A DNA stretch of 64,000 nucleotides from Dyella mobilis. Lineage in GTDB: Bacteria; Pseudomonadota; Gammaproteobacteria; Xanthomonadales; Rhodanobacteraceae. Location of the stretch: assembly GCF_016904945.1 (NCBI RefSeq), contig NZ_JADIKF010000037.1, positions 248,001 to 312,000 of the forward strand, written 5' to 3'. The notes beneath the pieces are model-generated. The model did no database searches, was not told where the DNA came from, and worked only from the letters and a program-made list of their open reading frames with translations. The translations under genes were made by a program, and so were the position numbers. Shown one piece after another: positions 55,243-64,000 of the stretch (the first letter of the stretch is position 1; the number at the start of each line of letters is the position of its first letter).

Positions 55243-57003
55243 TCAATGCGATTCGTCTTTCTTTTTCGGCGGAGGCGGCGCCGGGTGCGACGGGGCCGGA
55301 TGGGCCTGTGGCTGTGGGTGCTGCTGCGGTTGCGGCGCAGGGTGATAAGCCGGCTGCGGGCGCTCCTGCGGTTGCGGTGCCGGATGGTAGGCCGGCTGCG
55401 GGCGTTCCTGCGGCTGCGGCGCCGGATGATAGGCCGGCTGCGGACGCGCTTGTTGCTGCGGTGCCGGGTGATAGGCGGGTTGCGGACGCTCCTGCGGTTG
55501 TGCCGCCGGGTGGAACGCCTGCTGCGGACGCTCTTGCTGCTGCGGTGCCGGATGGAATGCCGGCTGCGCACGCTCCTGCTGCGCCGCCGGATGCGGCGCC
55601 TGCGGTGCCGGCTGTCGCACCGCCTCCTGCTGCCGCGGCGCAAACGCCGGCCGCTCTGCAGCCTGGGCCGGTTGCGGATGCGCGGCGTTGAAACGCGCCG
55701 CCTCGGCCGGACGCTCCGCTGCCGCGGCCTGCGCCGCATGCGGCGCGGGTGCCGACTGATACCCGGCACGCGCAAAGTTGGGCATGCTCATCTGCTGTGC
55801 CGGCGGATGATTGTTGACGGTTTCGTTGGTGACGTTGCGATTGAACTGATTGCGATTGTTCGTCACGTTGTTGGTGACGTTGTTGTTGTTGACGGTACGG
55901 TTGTTGTAGTTGTTGATCGTGCCGTTGTTGACGTTGCCGTAGCGATTGTTGGTGATGTTGTTGGTCACGTTGGTGTAGCGATTGATCACCGTGGTGGAAC
56001 GCGACACGTAGGTCTGGTTGTTGTAGACCACTGCCGGGCGATGCCAGCCGCCACCGCCGCCACCGTTGTAACCACCACCGCCGTTGTAGCCGCCACCGTT
56101 ATAGCCGCCGCCCCAGTTCATGCCCCAGGAATGCCAGCCGCCGCCGTCGTGGTGATCGTGACCACCGATCAAGGCTCCCACCAGGATCGCCGCGCCGAAC
56201 GCCACCGCACCCACCGTGACCACTTCGCCGGTGGTATAGGTCGGTTGCTCATACTCGTAAGACGGGTAGACCGGCACCTCGCCGCCGTAGACCGTCTGCG
56301 GATCGTAGCTAGGCACATAAACCGCGTCGGACTGCGCCGGTTCGATCTGGATGATCTGCGCCGGCGCCGGCACCACGTCGGGGCCGGAATACACCGGCGG
56401 CGCTTCGCTATTGACCTCGTAGCCGGCCGCCTGCTCGCTGGCCTGCGCCTGCTGCACGGGCTGCACGTTGACCGCCTGCTGCGAGGAATTCTGCAGATTG
56501 CCCTGCGCACGCGCGCGCTGGCGCATCACCTGGATGGCGTTGAGCACGTCGGTGGGATCGTTGACGTAGGCCTCGCCCAGCGCGGTGGTCCACTGGATGT
56601 TCTGCGCCATCTGGCCGAGCACTGTCGGGAACTGGGTCAGGCCCTTGACGCTGGCGTCCCAGCTTTGCGGCTGCACGGCAGCCTGCAGCATGTCGCCCTT
56701 GAGGTTGGGGTTCTGCGTCAGCAGGTTTTGCGCCGCGGTGACCTGGTCCGGATAGGTGGAACCGGCCAATACCTGCGCAACGAGTTTGTCGGGGAACAGC
56801 GCGATCGGCGCCACCATCTGGTAAAGCTGGTCGGCCGTCGGCGGCGTGTAGGCCTGCTGCTGTTGCCCGGCGGCGGTAGCGGACGAGGCCGGCGCATTGG
56901 CCTGATCCTGGGCTGACGGCTGTTGATTGCAGCCCGCCACGATCAGCATGCTTGCGCAGATGCCTGCGGCGATCGCCATGCCTAGAGAATGTTGCTTGAC
57001 CAC
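55243..57003 (-). CDS. DUF3300 lipoprotein with Asn/Gly-rich and Pro/Gln repeat tail
   Basis: A 586-residue lipoprotein: GTG start at 57003 with GAAGGAG 7 bp upstream, lipobox IVAGC at about residue 24. The DUF3300 domain (about 45-190) has DQLYQMVAPIALFPDKLVAQVLAGSTYPDQV, WDASVKGLTQFPTVL. Then a VFGAAILVGALIGG-like hydrophobic segment, a WGGGYNGG Gly/Trp/Tyr stretch, an Asn/Thr-rich block and a C-terminal array of about six 14-residue repeats rich in Pro/His/Tyr/Gln. The array is visible as 42-bp DNA repeats. Cell-envelope location; function unknown. Confidence 0.85.
   Translation of the reverse strand: MVKQHSLGMAIAAGICASMLIVAGCNQQPSAQDQANAPASSATAAGQQQQAYTPPTADQLYQMVAPIALFPDKLVAQVLAGSTYPDQVTAAQNLLTQNPNLKGDMLQAAVQPQSWDASVKGLTQFPTVLGQMAQNIQWTTALGEAYVNDPTDVLNAIQVMRQRARAQGNLQNSSQQAVNVQPVQQAQASEQAAGYEVNSEAPPVYSGPDVVPAPAQIIQIEPAQSDAVYVPSYDPQTVYGGEVPVYPSYEYEQPTYTTGEVVTVGAVAFGAAILVGALIGGHDHHDGGGWHSWGMNWGGGYNGGGYNGGGGYNGGGGGGWHRPAVVYNNQTYVSRSTTVINRYTNVTNNITNNRYGNVNNGTINNYNNRTVNNNNVTNNVTNNRNQFNRNVTNETVNNHPPAQQMSMPNFARAGYQSAPAPHAAQAAAAERPAEAARFNAAHPQPAQAAERPAFAPRQQEAVRQPAPQAPHPAAQQERAQPAFHPAPQQQERPQQAFHPAAQPQERPQPAYHPAPQQQARPQPAYHPAPQPQERPQPAYHPAPQPQERPQPAYHPAPQPQQHPQPQAHPAPSHPAPPPPKKKDESH
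55305..55590 (-). repeat. 42-bp tandem repeat array within the DUF3300 gene
   Basis: Six to seven imperfect copies of a 42-bp unit coding for a 14-residue module of the form QERPQPAYHPAPQP. Two copies are almost identical at DNA level, the outer ones diverged. Confidence 0.85.
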
Positions 57004-57307
57004 AGGGCCACTCCTTCGCGATATCTGGTCACGGGAAACCTCTCGGTTTTCCACCTCGGTGCCGTGGACGCCGCGCAGGCTGCGGATCACCCCGCGGGGT
57101 AATCCCGGACCTGTCGCGACCATCCAAGGATGCGAGCGCAGTATGCCTTTGCCGTCGTTGCATTTGGGCTAATGGGCGATAAACATTTCCCGCGTTTTGT
57201 CGGCGTTAGGCTAATCGGTAAGCTTCACGTCAGCTCAATCCACCGCCACCCGGAAGGAATCGGCCCTCGCGTCGATCCCGTCACACATTCAATGGGATGC
57301 CTAGACC
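57004..57307. promoter_or_regulatory. 304-bp divergent region DUF3300 / pip
   Basis: No gene. It contains a GGAAACC/GGTTTTCC imperfect palindrome at about 57033-57052 and ACCCCGCGGGGT near 57092. I see no clear consensus promoter. Confidence 0.3.
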
Positions 57308-58258
57308 ATGCGCACGCTGTACCCCGAGATCGAGCCCTATCGCACGCACCGGATCGCGGTGGACGATCGGCATACCCTGTATGTCGAAGAATGCGGCAAT
57401 CCCGACGGGCTGCCAGTGATCTTCCTGCACGGGGGACCCGGCGCCGGCCTGGCACCCTACCACCGGCGATTCTTCAACCCGGCGCGCTACCGCATCATCC
57501 TGTTCGACCAGCGCGGCGCCGGGCGCTCGACGCCCTTTGCCGACCTGACCGACAACACCACCTGGCACCTCGTTGCCGACATCGAAACGATCCGCGAGCA
57601 ATTGAGCGTGGAGCGCTGGGTGGTGTTTGGCGGCTCGTGGGGCTCCACGCTCGCGCTGGCGTATGCGCAAAAACACCCCGAGCGCGTGCTCGGCCTGGTA
57701 TTGCGCGGCATCTTTTTGTGCCGGGAAGAAGAAGTGCGCTGGTATTACGAAGAAGGCGGCGCATCATGGATTCTTCCGGAAAAATGGCAGCGCTACATAT
57801 CGGCCATTCCCGCCGAGGAACGCGGTCAGATGCTGGAAGCGTATTGGCGCCGCCTGAGCAGCGAAGACGAGGCGGTGCGCCTGGCCGCAGCCAAGGCGTG
57901 GGGCGCCTGGGAAGGCGGCGGCATCACCTTGGAAGAAAGCCCGGAAACCGAAGCCAGCTTTGCCGCACCGGAAGTCGCGCTGAGCCTGGCCCGCATCGAG
58001 GCGCACTACTTTCGCAACCACGCCTTCCTGGAACCCGGACAGCTGCTGCGCGACGTGGAAAAACTGCGCCACATCCCCAGCACCATCGTGCACGGCCGCT
58101 ACGACATCATCTGCCCGGTAAAAAACGCCTGCGACCTCGCTGCCGTCTGGCCAGAGGCGGACCTGCACATCGTGCTGGCCGGCCATGCCGCCTCGGAGCC
58201 GGCGATCGCGGATGTATTGGTGCAGGCAACCGACCGGCTCGCCGATCGCTATGTCTGA
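57308..58258 (+). CDS. pip: prolyl aminopeptidase (proline iminopeptidase)
   Basis: A 316-residue alpha/beta-hydrolase peptidase (S33) removing N-terminal Pro. The opening LYPEIEPYRTHRIAVDD, the oxyanion segment FLHGGPGAGLAP, DQRGAGRSTP, the nucleophile elbow GGSWGSTL (about 107-114), Asp in GRYDIICP and His in LAGHAASEP complete the triad and family pattern. Length matches the family. Monocistronic. Confidence 0.96.
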   Translation: MRTLYPEIEPYRTHRIAVDDRHTLYVEECGNPDGLPVIFLHGGPGAGLAPYHRRFFNPARYRIILFDQRGAGRSTPFADLTDNTTWHLVADIETIREQLSVERWVVFGGSWGSTLALAYAQKHPERVLGLVLRGIFLCREEEVRWYYEEGGASWILPEKWQRYISAIPAEERGQMLEAYWRRLSSEDEAVRLAAAKAWGAWEGGGITLEESPETEASFAAPEVALSLARIEAHYFRNHAFLEPGQLLRDVEKLRHIPSTIVHGRYDIICPVKNACDLAAVWPEADLHIVLAGHAASEPAIADVLVQATDRLADRYV

Positions 58259-58345
58259 TGCATCGACGCCGCGGTGACGCGCGGCGTCCATGCACGTCTG
58301 CGCAATCGGCGAAAAAAAGGGCATAACCAGGGGGCCAGGAGATTC

Positions 58346-59638
58346 ATGCGCGTATTGGTCACCGGAGCGTACGGCTTCATCGGAGCGCACGTCACCGCAG
58401 AGCTGACAAAAGCCGGTCACGAGGTAACTTGCGCGGTGCGCGGCGCCCGGGTCGACTCCCGCTTTCCCGGTCTCGCGGCCGTCGCCTGCGACATGGCTCG
58501 CGATACCGCTGTCGAAGATTGGCTGCCGCGACTGGCCGGCATTGACGCGGTCGTCAACTGTGCCGGCATTTTGCGCGAAACGGCACAGCAGACATTTCAA
58601 GCGGTGCACGAACGAGCGCCTGCCGCGCTCTTTGCCGCTTGCGCGCAATTGGGCATACGACGCGCGGTACAGATTTCCGCCCTGGGCGATGCCTCGGATG
58701 GCGAGTTCATCGCATCCAAGCATCGTGGCGATCTCGCGCTTGCAGACCTGCATCTCGATTGGCTGGTTTTCCGCCCCTCGCTGGTCTACAGCGCAAGCGG
58801 TTCCTACGGCGGCACTTCCTTGCTGCGCGCCTTGTCAGCGCTGCCCGGCTTGCTGTTTTTGCCGGGCAAGGGAGGCCAACGCGTGCAACCCATCTCGGCC
58901 GAAGACGTGGGAAAAGCCGTGGTGAGCGCCCTGGCCGCATCGGCACCGGTACGGCAAACGATCGAACTTGTGGGCCCCCAGGTCACGACCTTGCGCGAGT
59001 ATCTGCTGCTTTGGCGGCGCTGGCTCGGCTTTGCAGAGCCCCACGTGATCGAAACGCCGAATTGGCTGGCGCATGCCGCATCGACGTTAGGCGAGCGCTT
59101 CGGCAACGGCCCGCTCGGACTGACCATGGCTCGCATGCTGGAACGCGGAAACGTCGGGAGCCCCAATGCGCTGGAGTATCTGCAAGAAAGCCTGGGGTTC
59201 GCACCCAAGCATCTGGCCCGCGTGCTGGACGAATCGCCCAGCCACGTCCAGGACCGTTGGCACGCGAGGCTCTATTTCATGCTTCCAGCATTGCGTATCG
59301 CCGTAGCCATGCTCTGGATACTATCGGGCGTGGTCGGCTGGATGCTTCCCGCCGAGGCCGTGGCGCAATCCACGGCAGGCGTCAGCTGGCCGGCAACAGC
59401 GATGCTTGCGCTCGCACGCGGCACGGCTACTGCGGATATCGTGCTCGGCGGCCTATGCCTGCTGCGCTGGCGCTCGCGGCTGGTGTTGTCGTTGATGCTG
59501 CTGATGGTATTTGGCTACACGGTGGGTATCGGCACATTGTGGCCCGTTCACTGGCTCGACCCTTTCGGCGGGCTGCTGAAGAACCTGCCGTTGCTGGTCG
59601 TGCTGTCATTGTTGATTGCCACGGATGAGCGTCGATGA
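58346..59638 (+). CDS. SDR family oxidoreductase with C-terminal DoxX-like domain
   Basis: A 430-residue fusion. Residues 1-290 form an NAD(P)-binding atypical SDR (VTGAYGFIGAHVTAEL; VNCAGILRE; YRC-like patterns absent). The last 130 residues have four hydrophobic helices (AVAMLWILSGVVGWMLPAE, LVLSLMLLMVFGYTVGIGTL) of the DoxX-like kind. The family is a known fusion; substrate unknown. It overlaps the next gene (ATGA). The ATG at 58346 is chosen because the Rossmann motif follows directly. Confidence 0.88.
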   Translation: MRVLVTGAYGFIGAHVTAELTKAGHEVTCAVRGARVDSRFPGLAAVACDMARDTAVEDWLPRLAGIDAVVNCAGILRETAQQTFQAVHERAPAALFAACAQLGIRRAVQISALGDASDGEFIASKHRGDLALADLHLDWLVFRPSLVYSASGSYGGTSLLRALSALPGLLFLPGKGGQRVQPISAEDVGKAVVSALAASAPVRQTIELVGPQVTTLREYLLLWRRWLGFAEPHVIETPNWLAHAASTLGERFGNGPLGLTMARMLERGNVGSPNALEYLQESLGFAPKHLARVLDESPSHVQDRWHARLYFMLPALRIAVAMLWILSGVVGWMLPAEAVAQSTAGVSWPATAMLALARGTATADIVLGGLCLLRWRSRLVLSLMLLMVFGYTVGIGTLWPVHWLDPFGGLLKNLPLLVVLSLLIATDERR

Positions 59639-60111
59639 ATGCTTATGTCTGGTTGAAGACACTGCACATCCTGTCTTCCACGCTGCTGTTCGGCACGGGC
59701 CTGGGTACCGCTTTTTTCATGTGGTTTACCCATCGCACCGGCAACGTGACGGCTATCGCCACGGCGGCACGCTTGACCGTGCTCGCCGATTTCCTGTTCA
59801 CCACGCCGGCGGTGATCGTGCAGCCCGTCTCGGGCTATCTGCTGATGCGGTTGATGGGCCTGGATCTTCATGCCGGCTGGTTGCAAGCCGCCTTGGCGCT
59901 CTACATTCTTACCGGTCTGTGCTGGTTGCCGGTGGTATGGCTGCAATGGCGCGCATCCCAATTGGCGCTGGCCTCTTTGCGAAGCGGCATGCCCTTGCCG
60001 CCGATCTACTACCGCACGATGCAGGTCTGGTTTGCGCTGGGCTGGCCGGCATTTCTGGCCGTGTTGGCCATTTTCTGGCTGATGGTAGCCAAGCCGGCAC
60101 TAAGCTTCTAA
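59635..60111 (+). CDS. DUF2269 family membrane protein
   Basis: A 158-residue inner-membrane protein with four hydrophobic segments; MNAYVWLKTLHILSSTLLFGTG and MWFTHRTGN at the start are typical of DUF2269. Translation is coupled to the SDR-DoxX gene by the ATGA overlap. This pairing of SDR-DoxX and DUF2269 is common, suggesting a shared membrane redox function; the substrate is unknown. Confidence 0.88.
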   Translation: MNAYVWLKTLHILSSTLLFGTGLGTAFFMWFTHRTGNVTAIATAARLTVLADFLFTTPAVIVQPVSGYLLMRLMGLDLHAGWLQAALALYILTGLCWLPVVWLQWRASQLALASLRSGMPLPPIYYRTMQVWFALGWPAFLAVLAIFWLMVAKPALSF

Positions 60112-60183
60112 AAGCACGTGTAACGGATATCGCAACGACGACGCCCGGCGAAAACTGTCGGCAGCACTTCATCGGACACGCTC

Positions 60184-60825
60184 ATGCTTACCCTTTTCGA
60201 CTACCCCGCTTCCGAAAATGCCTGGAAGGTACGACAACTGCTGCATCACCTGCAGTTGCCGTATCGCAGCGAGAAAATCAGCATCTTCGAAGGCGAGGGG
60301 CGCACGGCAGATTATCTGCGCATCAGCCCCACCGGCACGGTGCCGGCCATCCGGCTGGATGACGGACGCACGCTGTCGGAATCGGGAGCGATCCTGTTTT
60401 TCCTCGCCACCGGAACGCCCTATCTGCCGGACGACGCCTTTGGCCGTGCCAAGGTGCAGCAGTGGCTAAGCTTCGAGCAAGAGCGGGTGGAGTCGGTGAT
60501 CGGTTCGCTGCGCTACTGGACGCTTACCGGAAAACTGGATCGCCGCCATCCTGCGCTGGTGGAAATGAAGCGCAGCACCGGGCAGCAGAGCCTGCAGATC
60601 CTCGAACGGGAACTGGCCGCGCGCCCCTTCCTTACCGATCACGGCTACAGCATCGCGGACATCGCCCTGTTCGCCTACACCAGCCATGCGGAAGAAGCCG
60701 GTTTTGCGCTGGCGCCCTTCCCTCACCTGCGCGCGTGGGTCGAACGGGTGAAGTCGCAGCCTGGCTTCCTGGCCACTACGCACCCCTATTCCGACGATCC
60801 TTTCAGCGCTGGCGAACTGCCCTGA
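60184..60825 (+). CDS. glutathione S-transferase family protein (second)
   Basis: A 213-residue cytosolic GST: LFDYPASENAWKVRQLLHHLQLPY, ISPTGTVPAIRLDDGRTLSESGAIL in the thioredoxin-like domain, and a helical C-terminal domain with DHGYSIADIALFAYTSHAEEAGF. It is distinct from the GST at 52619. No operon partner of clear function. Confidence 0.9.
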   Translation: MLTLFDYPASENAWKVRQLLHHLQLPYRSEKISIFEGEGRTADYLRISPTGTVPAIRLDDGRTLSESGAILFFLATGTPYLPDDAFGRAKVQQWLSFEQERVESVIGSLRYWTLTGKLDRRHPALVEMKRSTGQQSLQILERELAARPFLTDHGYSIADIALFAYTSHAEEAGFALAPFPHLRAWVERVKSQPGFLATTHPYSDDPFSAGELP

Positions 60826-60900
60826 CAAACTTGCGCCATGGGCGGGAAAGCGGGCAGCGGTGGCATACTCGCCGCTCTCCAACCCACCGGAAGCCGCAAG

Positions 60901-62757
60901 ATGTCCCCGCTTCGAACCCTGGCCCTCGGCGCCCTGGCGCTCCCCCTGGCGGCCCACGCCAATGACCCCTATTCCTATGCCCAGCCGGACGAGGTGCGCG
61001 TCACCCACCTGGATCTGAAGCTGAAGATCGACTTCCCGCAGCGCCAGCTCGATGGCCAGGCGACGCTCACGCTGGACTGGAAGGACCCCAAGGCCGCCGC
61101 GCTGGTGCTCGATACGCGCGACCTCAGCATCGCCAGCATCGAATCGGTCGATGCCAGCGGCAAGACGGCGCCGCTGCACTACGCGCTGGCGGCACGCGAC
61201 AAGCAATTGGGCAGCAAGCTGACGATCCAGGCGCCGCAGCACCCGCACGAAGTGCGCATCATCTACACCACTGCTCCCAGCGCCAGCGGCCTGCAATGGC
61301 TGCCGCCTGCGCAGACGGCGGACAAGAAGCAGCCCTTCATGTTCTCGCAGTCCGAATCCATCCATGCTCGCTCGTGGGTGCCGCTGCAGGATTCGCCGGC
61401 GATCCGTTTTACCTACGATGCACAGGTGACGGCGCCGCAGGATACGCGCGTGGCGATGAGCGCACCGAACGATCCTAATCATCCGTTGAACGGCAGCTTC
61501 AGCTTTACGCAGACGCATCCGATCCCGTCTTACCTGCTGGCGATCGCCGCCGGCGATCTGGCTGTAAAGGAAACCGGTCCGCGCTCGGCGGTGTATGCAG
61601 AACCGTCGGTAGTCGGCAAAGCCGCGCACGAGTTCGAAGACACCGAGAAGATGATCCAGACCGCCGAGAAGCTGTACGGCCCGTATCGCTGGGGCCGCTA
61701 CGACATCCTGGTGCTGCCCCCGAGCTTCCCGTACGGCGGCATGGAAAATCCCAACATGACCTTCGCCACGCCGACGGTGCTGGTGGGCGACAAGAGCCTG
61801 GTTTCGCTGGTCGCGCACGAGCTGGCGCACTCCTGGTCGGGCAATCTGGTGACTGCCGCATCGTGGCGCGACATCTGGCTCAACGAAGGCGTGACCACCT
61901 ACGTGCAGGGCCGCATCACCGAAGCGCTCTATGGCGAGCGTCAGGCCAACGAAGAAGCCTTGCTCTCGATCCAGTCCCTGCACAAGGAACTGGCGCGCCT
62001 GCCGGAGAACGGCCAGCGCCTCGCACCGAAACCCGGCAACGTCGACGCTGACGACACGCTCACCGACGTGGCGTACAGCAAGGGTTCGTGGTTCCTGCGC
62101 ACGTTGGAGCAGCGCTATGGCCGCGCCACGTTCGACAATTACCTGAAGAGCTACTTCGACCACTTTGCGTTCCAGAGCATCACCACCGAACAGATGCTCG
62201 ACTTCCTCAAGCCGAACCTGATCGACAAATACCCCGGCAAAATGAGCTGGGATGAAGTGAAGGAATGGGTCTACGGCACGGGCGTTCCCAAGGATGCGCC
62301 GGTGCCGGCGTCGCCGAACTTCGCCACCATCGACAAGGAACGCAGCGCTTTCCTCGCCGGCACGCTGGACGCGGGCAAGCTCGACGCCAAAGGCTGGAAT
62401 ACGCAGGAATGGATGTATTTCCTGGACGGCATGCCGGATGCGCCGCCGCTCGCGAGGATGCAGCAGCTTGACGCCGCATGGCACCTGACCGGCACGCCGA
62501 ACGCGGAAATCGGCATGCGCTGGTACGTGCATGCGATCAACGCCGGCGACAAGGCGGTATGGCCGGCGGCAGCGGAACATGCAACGCGTATCGGCCGCCT
62601 CTATCTCACCATGCCGATCTATGCAGCACTGGTGAAAACGCCGGACGGACTGGCTTTTGCGCAACAGGTGTATGCCAAGGCGAAGGACGGCTACCACCCG
62701 CTGACCCAGCAAGCCGTGGAAGCGCTGTTTGCCAAGGCCAAGGCCGGCATGCACTAA
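60901..62757 (+). CDS. M1 family metallopeptidase (aminopeptidase/LTA4-hydrolase-like)
   Basis: A 618-residue exported zinc aminopeptidase; signal peptide LALGALALPLAAHA. The N-terminal beta domain is followed by the exopeptidase motif GGMENPNM, zinc site HELAHSW (about 305) with NEG at about 325, and a C-terminal helical domain as in leukotriene A4 hydrolase-type enzymes. It cleaves N-terminal residues from periplasmic or extracellular peptides. ATG at 60901 chosen by the signal peptide; the frame is open from 60838. Confidence 0.94.
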   Translation: MSPLRTLALGALALPLAAHANDPYSYAQPDEVRVTHLDLKLKIDFPQRQLDGQATLTLDWKDPKAAALVLDTRDLSIASIESVDASGKTAPLHYALAARDKQLGSKLTIQAPQHPHEVRIIYTTAPSASGLQWLPPAQTADKKQPFMFSQSESIHARSWVPLQDSPAIRFTYDAQVTAPQDTRVAMSAPNDPNHPLNGSFSFTQTHPIPSYLLAIAAGDLAVKETGPRSAVYAEPSVVGKAAHEFEDTEKMIQTAEKLYGPYRWGRYDILVLPPSFPYGGMENPNMTFATPTVLVGDKSLVSLVAHELAHSWSGNLVTAASWRDIWLNEGVTTYVQGRITEALYGERQANEEALLSIQSLHKELARLPENGQRLAPKPGNVDADDTLTDVAYSKGSWFLRTLEQRYGRATFDNYLKSYFDHFAFQSITTEQMLDFLKPNLIDKYPGKMSWDEVKEWVYGTGVPKDAPVPASPNFATIDKERSAFLAGTLDAGKLDAKGWNTQEWMYFLDGMPDAPPLARMQQLDAAWHLTGTPNAEIGMRWYVHAINAGDKAVWPAAAEHATRIGRLYLTMPIYAALVKTPDGLAFAQQVYAKAKDGYHPLTQQAVEALFAKAKAGMH

Positions 62758-62834
62758 GCCGACGATAAACCCGAGCGCATCGCGTCGGCCCTGCCGGCGT
62801 GGTGCGCGAGAAGTCGCCCATCGCGAGTCATCCC

Positions 62835-63824
62835 ATGAGTTCACCCGCAAATTCCAATCCCCGCCCACTCTGGCAGCGCCTGCTGATCCGCCGGCTTAAA
62901 TTTATCGGCATCGTCGTCACGCTGCTAGTCGTACTGCTTGGCGGCAGCTATCTGTTTGCGCCGCAGTGGCTGCTCAAGGCCAACGCCATGCGCGAGGCCA
63001 TGAACGCCGGACTTGAAAAACATTCCGTGCAAGCCGGCGACACCCAATGGGTGTACTACGAAGGCGGCCAAGGGCCCACCATCGTGCTGCTGCACGGCTT
63101 TGCCGCCAACAAGGATGTCTGGCTGAAAGTGGCGCCGATGCTCACCGCGCATTTCCGCGTGGTCATTCCCGATCTTCCGGGCTGGGGCGAGTCGTCGCGC
63201 AACCCCGGCGCCAGCTACAACATCGACAATCAGGCCGAGCGCCTGAACGACTTCGTGCAGACCCTGCATCTGCAGCATTCGTTGCTGGTCGGCCATTCGA
63301 TGGGCGGTGCGATTGCCGGCGTGTACGCTGCCGCGCATCCGCAGGACGTGGCCGAACTGGCTCTGGTCGACAGCTTCGGCTTGAAGTTCAAGGAAAACGC
63401 ATTCGCCAAGGAAGCGATGGCCGGCCACGATCCGTTTGTCTATGACGACCGCGCCGGCTTCGAACGCGCCACCGCGCTGGCCTTCGAACAGGTGCCGCAC
63501 ATTCCGGGTCGCTTCATCGACGTGTTCGTGCAGAACAACATCAAGAACCGCGCCTTTATCGAGAAGACCTTCAACGAACTGCGCGAGCCTGCGCAAACCA
63601 CCTCGCTGCAGGATCGGCTCGACAAGCTGACCATGCCGACCCTGGGGATGTGGTGCCACGACGACAAGATCATCGACGTGTCCGCGCTGGACAATCTGCG
63701 CAACGGATTGACCCACGCCCCGGCGATCAGCACCAGCATCATCAACGGCTGCAATCACATGCCGCAGATGGAGAAGCCGAAAGAGTTCGCGCAGATCCTG
63801 ACCAGCTTCGTGCTGGCGCACTGA
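62835..63824 (+). CDS. membrane-anchored alpha/beta hydrolase
   Basis: A 329-residue protein with an N-terminal membrane segment (about 23-40) and a periplasm-facing alpha/beta-hydrolase domain: LLHGFAANKDVW, nucleophile GHSMGG (about 152), Asp in CHDDKIID and His in NGCNHMPQMEKP. It is likely an esterase/lipase of the 2-arachidonoylglycerol-lipase/ABHD6 kind. The substrate is unknown. ATG at 62835 chosen by the anchor. Confidence 0.9.
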   Translation: MSSPANSNPRPLWQRLLIRRLKFIGIVVTLLVVLLGGSYLFAPQWLLKANAMREAMNAGLEKHSVQAGDTQWVYYEGGQGPTIVLLHGFAANKDVWLKVAPMLTAHFRVVIPDLPGWGESSRNPGASYNIDNQAERLNDFVQTLHLQHSLLVGHSMGGAIAGVYAAAHPQDVAELALVDSFGLKFKENAFAKEAMAGHDPFVYDDRAGFERATALAFEQVPHIPGRFIDVFVQNNIKNRAFIEKTFNELREPAQTTSLQDRLDKLTMPTLGMWCHDDKIIDVSALDNLRNGLTHAPAISTSIINGCNHMPQMEKPKEFAQILTSFVLAH

Positions 63825-63838
63825 CCTTGCACGATTTT

Positions 63839-63875
63839 GCGTGGCGATTCCCGCAATCCGCGGGAATCGCCACGC
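63839..63875. terminator. long perfect palindrome / terminator
   Basis: Perfect 16-bp stem GCGTGGCGATTCCCGC with loop AATCC between the convergent hydrolase and ICMT-like genes. It belongs to the GCGGGAAT palindromes also found at 2463 and 19389; no T-run follows. Confidence 0.7.
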
Positions 63876-63895
63876 AGTTCGAAATCAGCCGCGGC

Positions 63896-64000
63896 TCACA
63901 ATAGCCACGGCACGAGCGCTTTGACGCGAAGCATGTAGCTTCGATACTGCTCGCCGAACAACTCGCACAACCAACGCTCTTCCAGGCGCAGCTTGCGCCA
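63896..64000 (-). CDS. isoprenylcysteine methyltransferase-like protein (C-terminal end only)
   Basis: The last 34 codons read WRKLRLEERWLCELFG and EQYRSYMLRVKALVPWLL before the stop. The pattern (K/R)LRxEERxLxExFGExYxxYxxRVxxLxP is that of the ICMT/PEMT membrane methyltransferase family. The rest lies outside the window. Confidence 0.7.
   Translation of the reverse strand, partial: WRKLRLEERWLCELFGEQYRSYMLRVKALVPWLL

Noticed and set aside
60466..62868. Minus-strand open frame of 800 codons opposite the M1 peptidase
   Set aside because: Shadow of the peptidase and GST genes; no start site or family.

Overview
The window is chromosomal DNA of a high-GC gammaproteobacterium. Protein content and gene orders (secB-gpsA, rpmB-rpmG, an XAC0095-like protein, a Xanthomonad-type thymidine kinase, lipoprotein autotransporter proteases) point to the Xanthomonadales, most likely Rhodanobacteraceae (Dyella/Luteibacter/Rhodanobacter type). 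This placement is inferred from protein features, not from a marker-gene search. I see no rRNA, tRNA, transposase, prophage or CRISPR array.

Layout. 1-8.6 kb: the 3' part of an ankyrin-repeat gene, a CPA2/Kef antiporter, a glutamine cyclotransferase, a LysR regulator divergent from a small CMD/DUF4865/tautomerase operon, and hemB. 8.7-16 kb: a sedolisin-type protease, glk, a zinc-ribbon membrane protein, a HAD phosphatase, an XAC0095-like gene with a long structured leader, a Sel1-repeat protein and a His-rich Ig-like protein. 16-24 kb: a SNF2 helicase, gpsA-secB, rpmB-rpmG, a DUF4166/DCC pair and an acyl desaturase. 24-30 kb: a four-gene GldF/G-like ABC operon followed by mutM, then tdk with a partner gene. 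30-40 kb: YfdX, rep, bluB, an AI-2E-type transporter, a class C acid phosphatase, a lipoprotein and plsB. 39.9-48 kb: a secreted-protein island with an eqolisin-like protein and two tandem lipoprotein autotransporter subtilases. 48.5-51.7 kb: a four-gene periplasmic operon (DsrE-like, ModA-like binding protein, TsdB-like and TsdA-like dihaem cytochromes). 51.8-64 kb: ubiE, an EamA/cupin/GST operon divergent from an Lrp-type regulator, a repeat-rich DUF3300 lipoprotein, prolyl aminopeptidase, an SDR-DoxX fusion with DUF2269, a second GST, an M1 aminopeptidase, an alpha/beta hydrolase, and the 3' end of an isoprenylcysteine-methyltransferase-like gene.

Two regions stand out. The first is the DsrE / binding protein / TsdB / TsdA operon. 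Overlapping ATGA junctions link its last three genes and a 15-bp gap separates the first, so a thiosulfate-oxidising cytochrome pair is tied to a periplasmic sulfur-carrier-like protein and an orphan oxyanion-binding-like protein. The second is the secreted-protease island. Its three genes carry related palindromic motifs at about the same distance upstream of their starts (about 100-137 bp), which suggests a shared regulator. The second autotransporter also has a long (Pro-Thr)n linker encoded by a hexanucleotide tandem repeat.

Most of the rest is ordinary housekeeping. Intergenic regions contain many palindromic hairpins, mainly between convergent genes.
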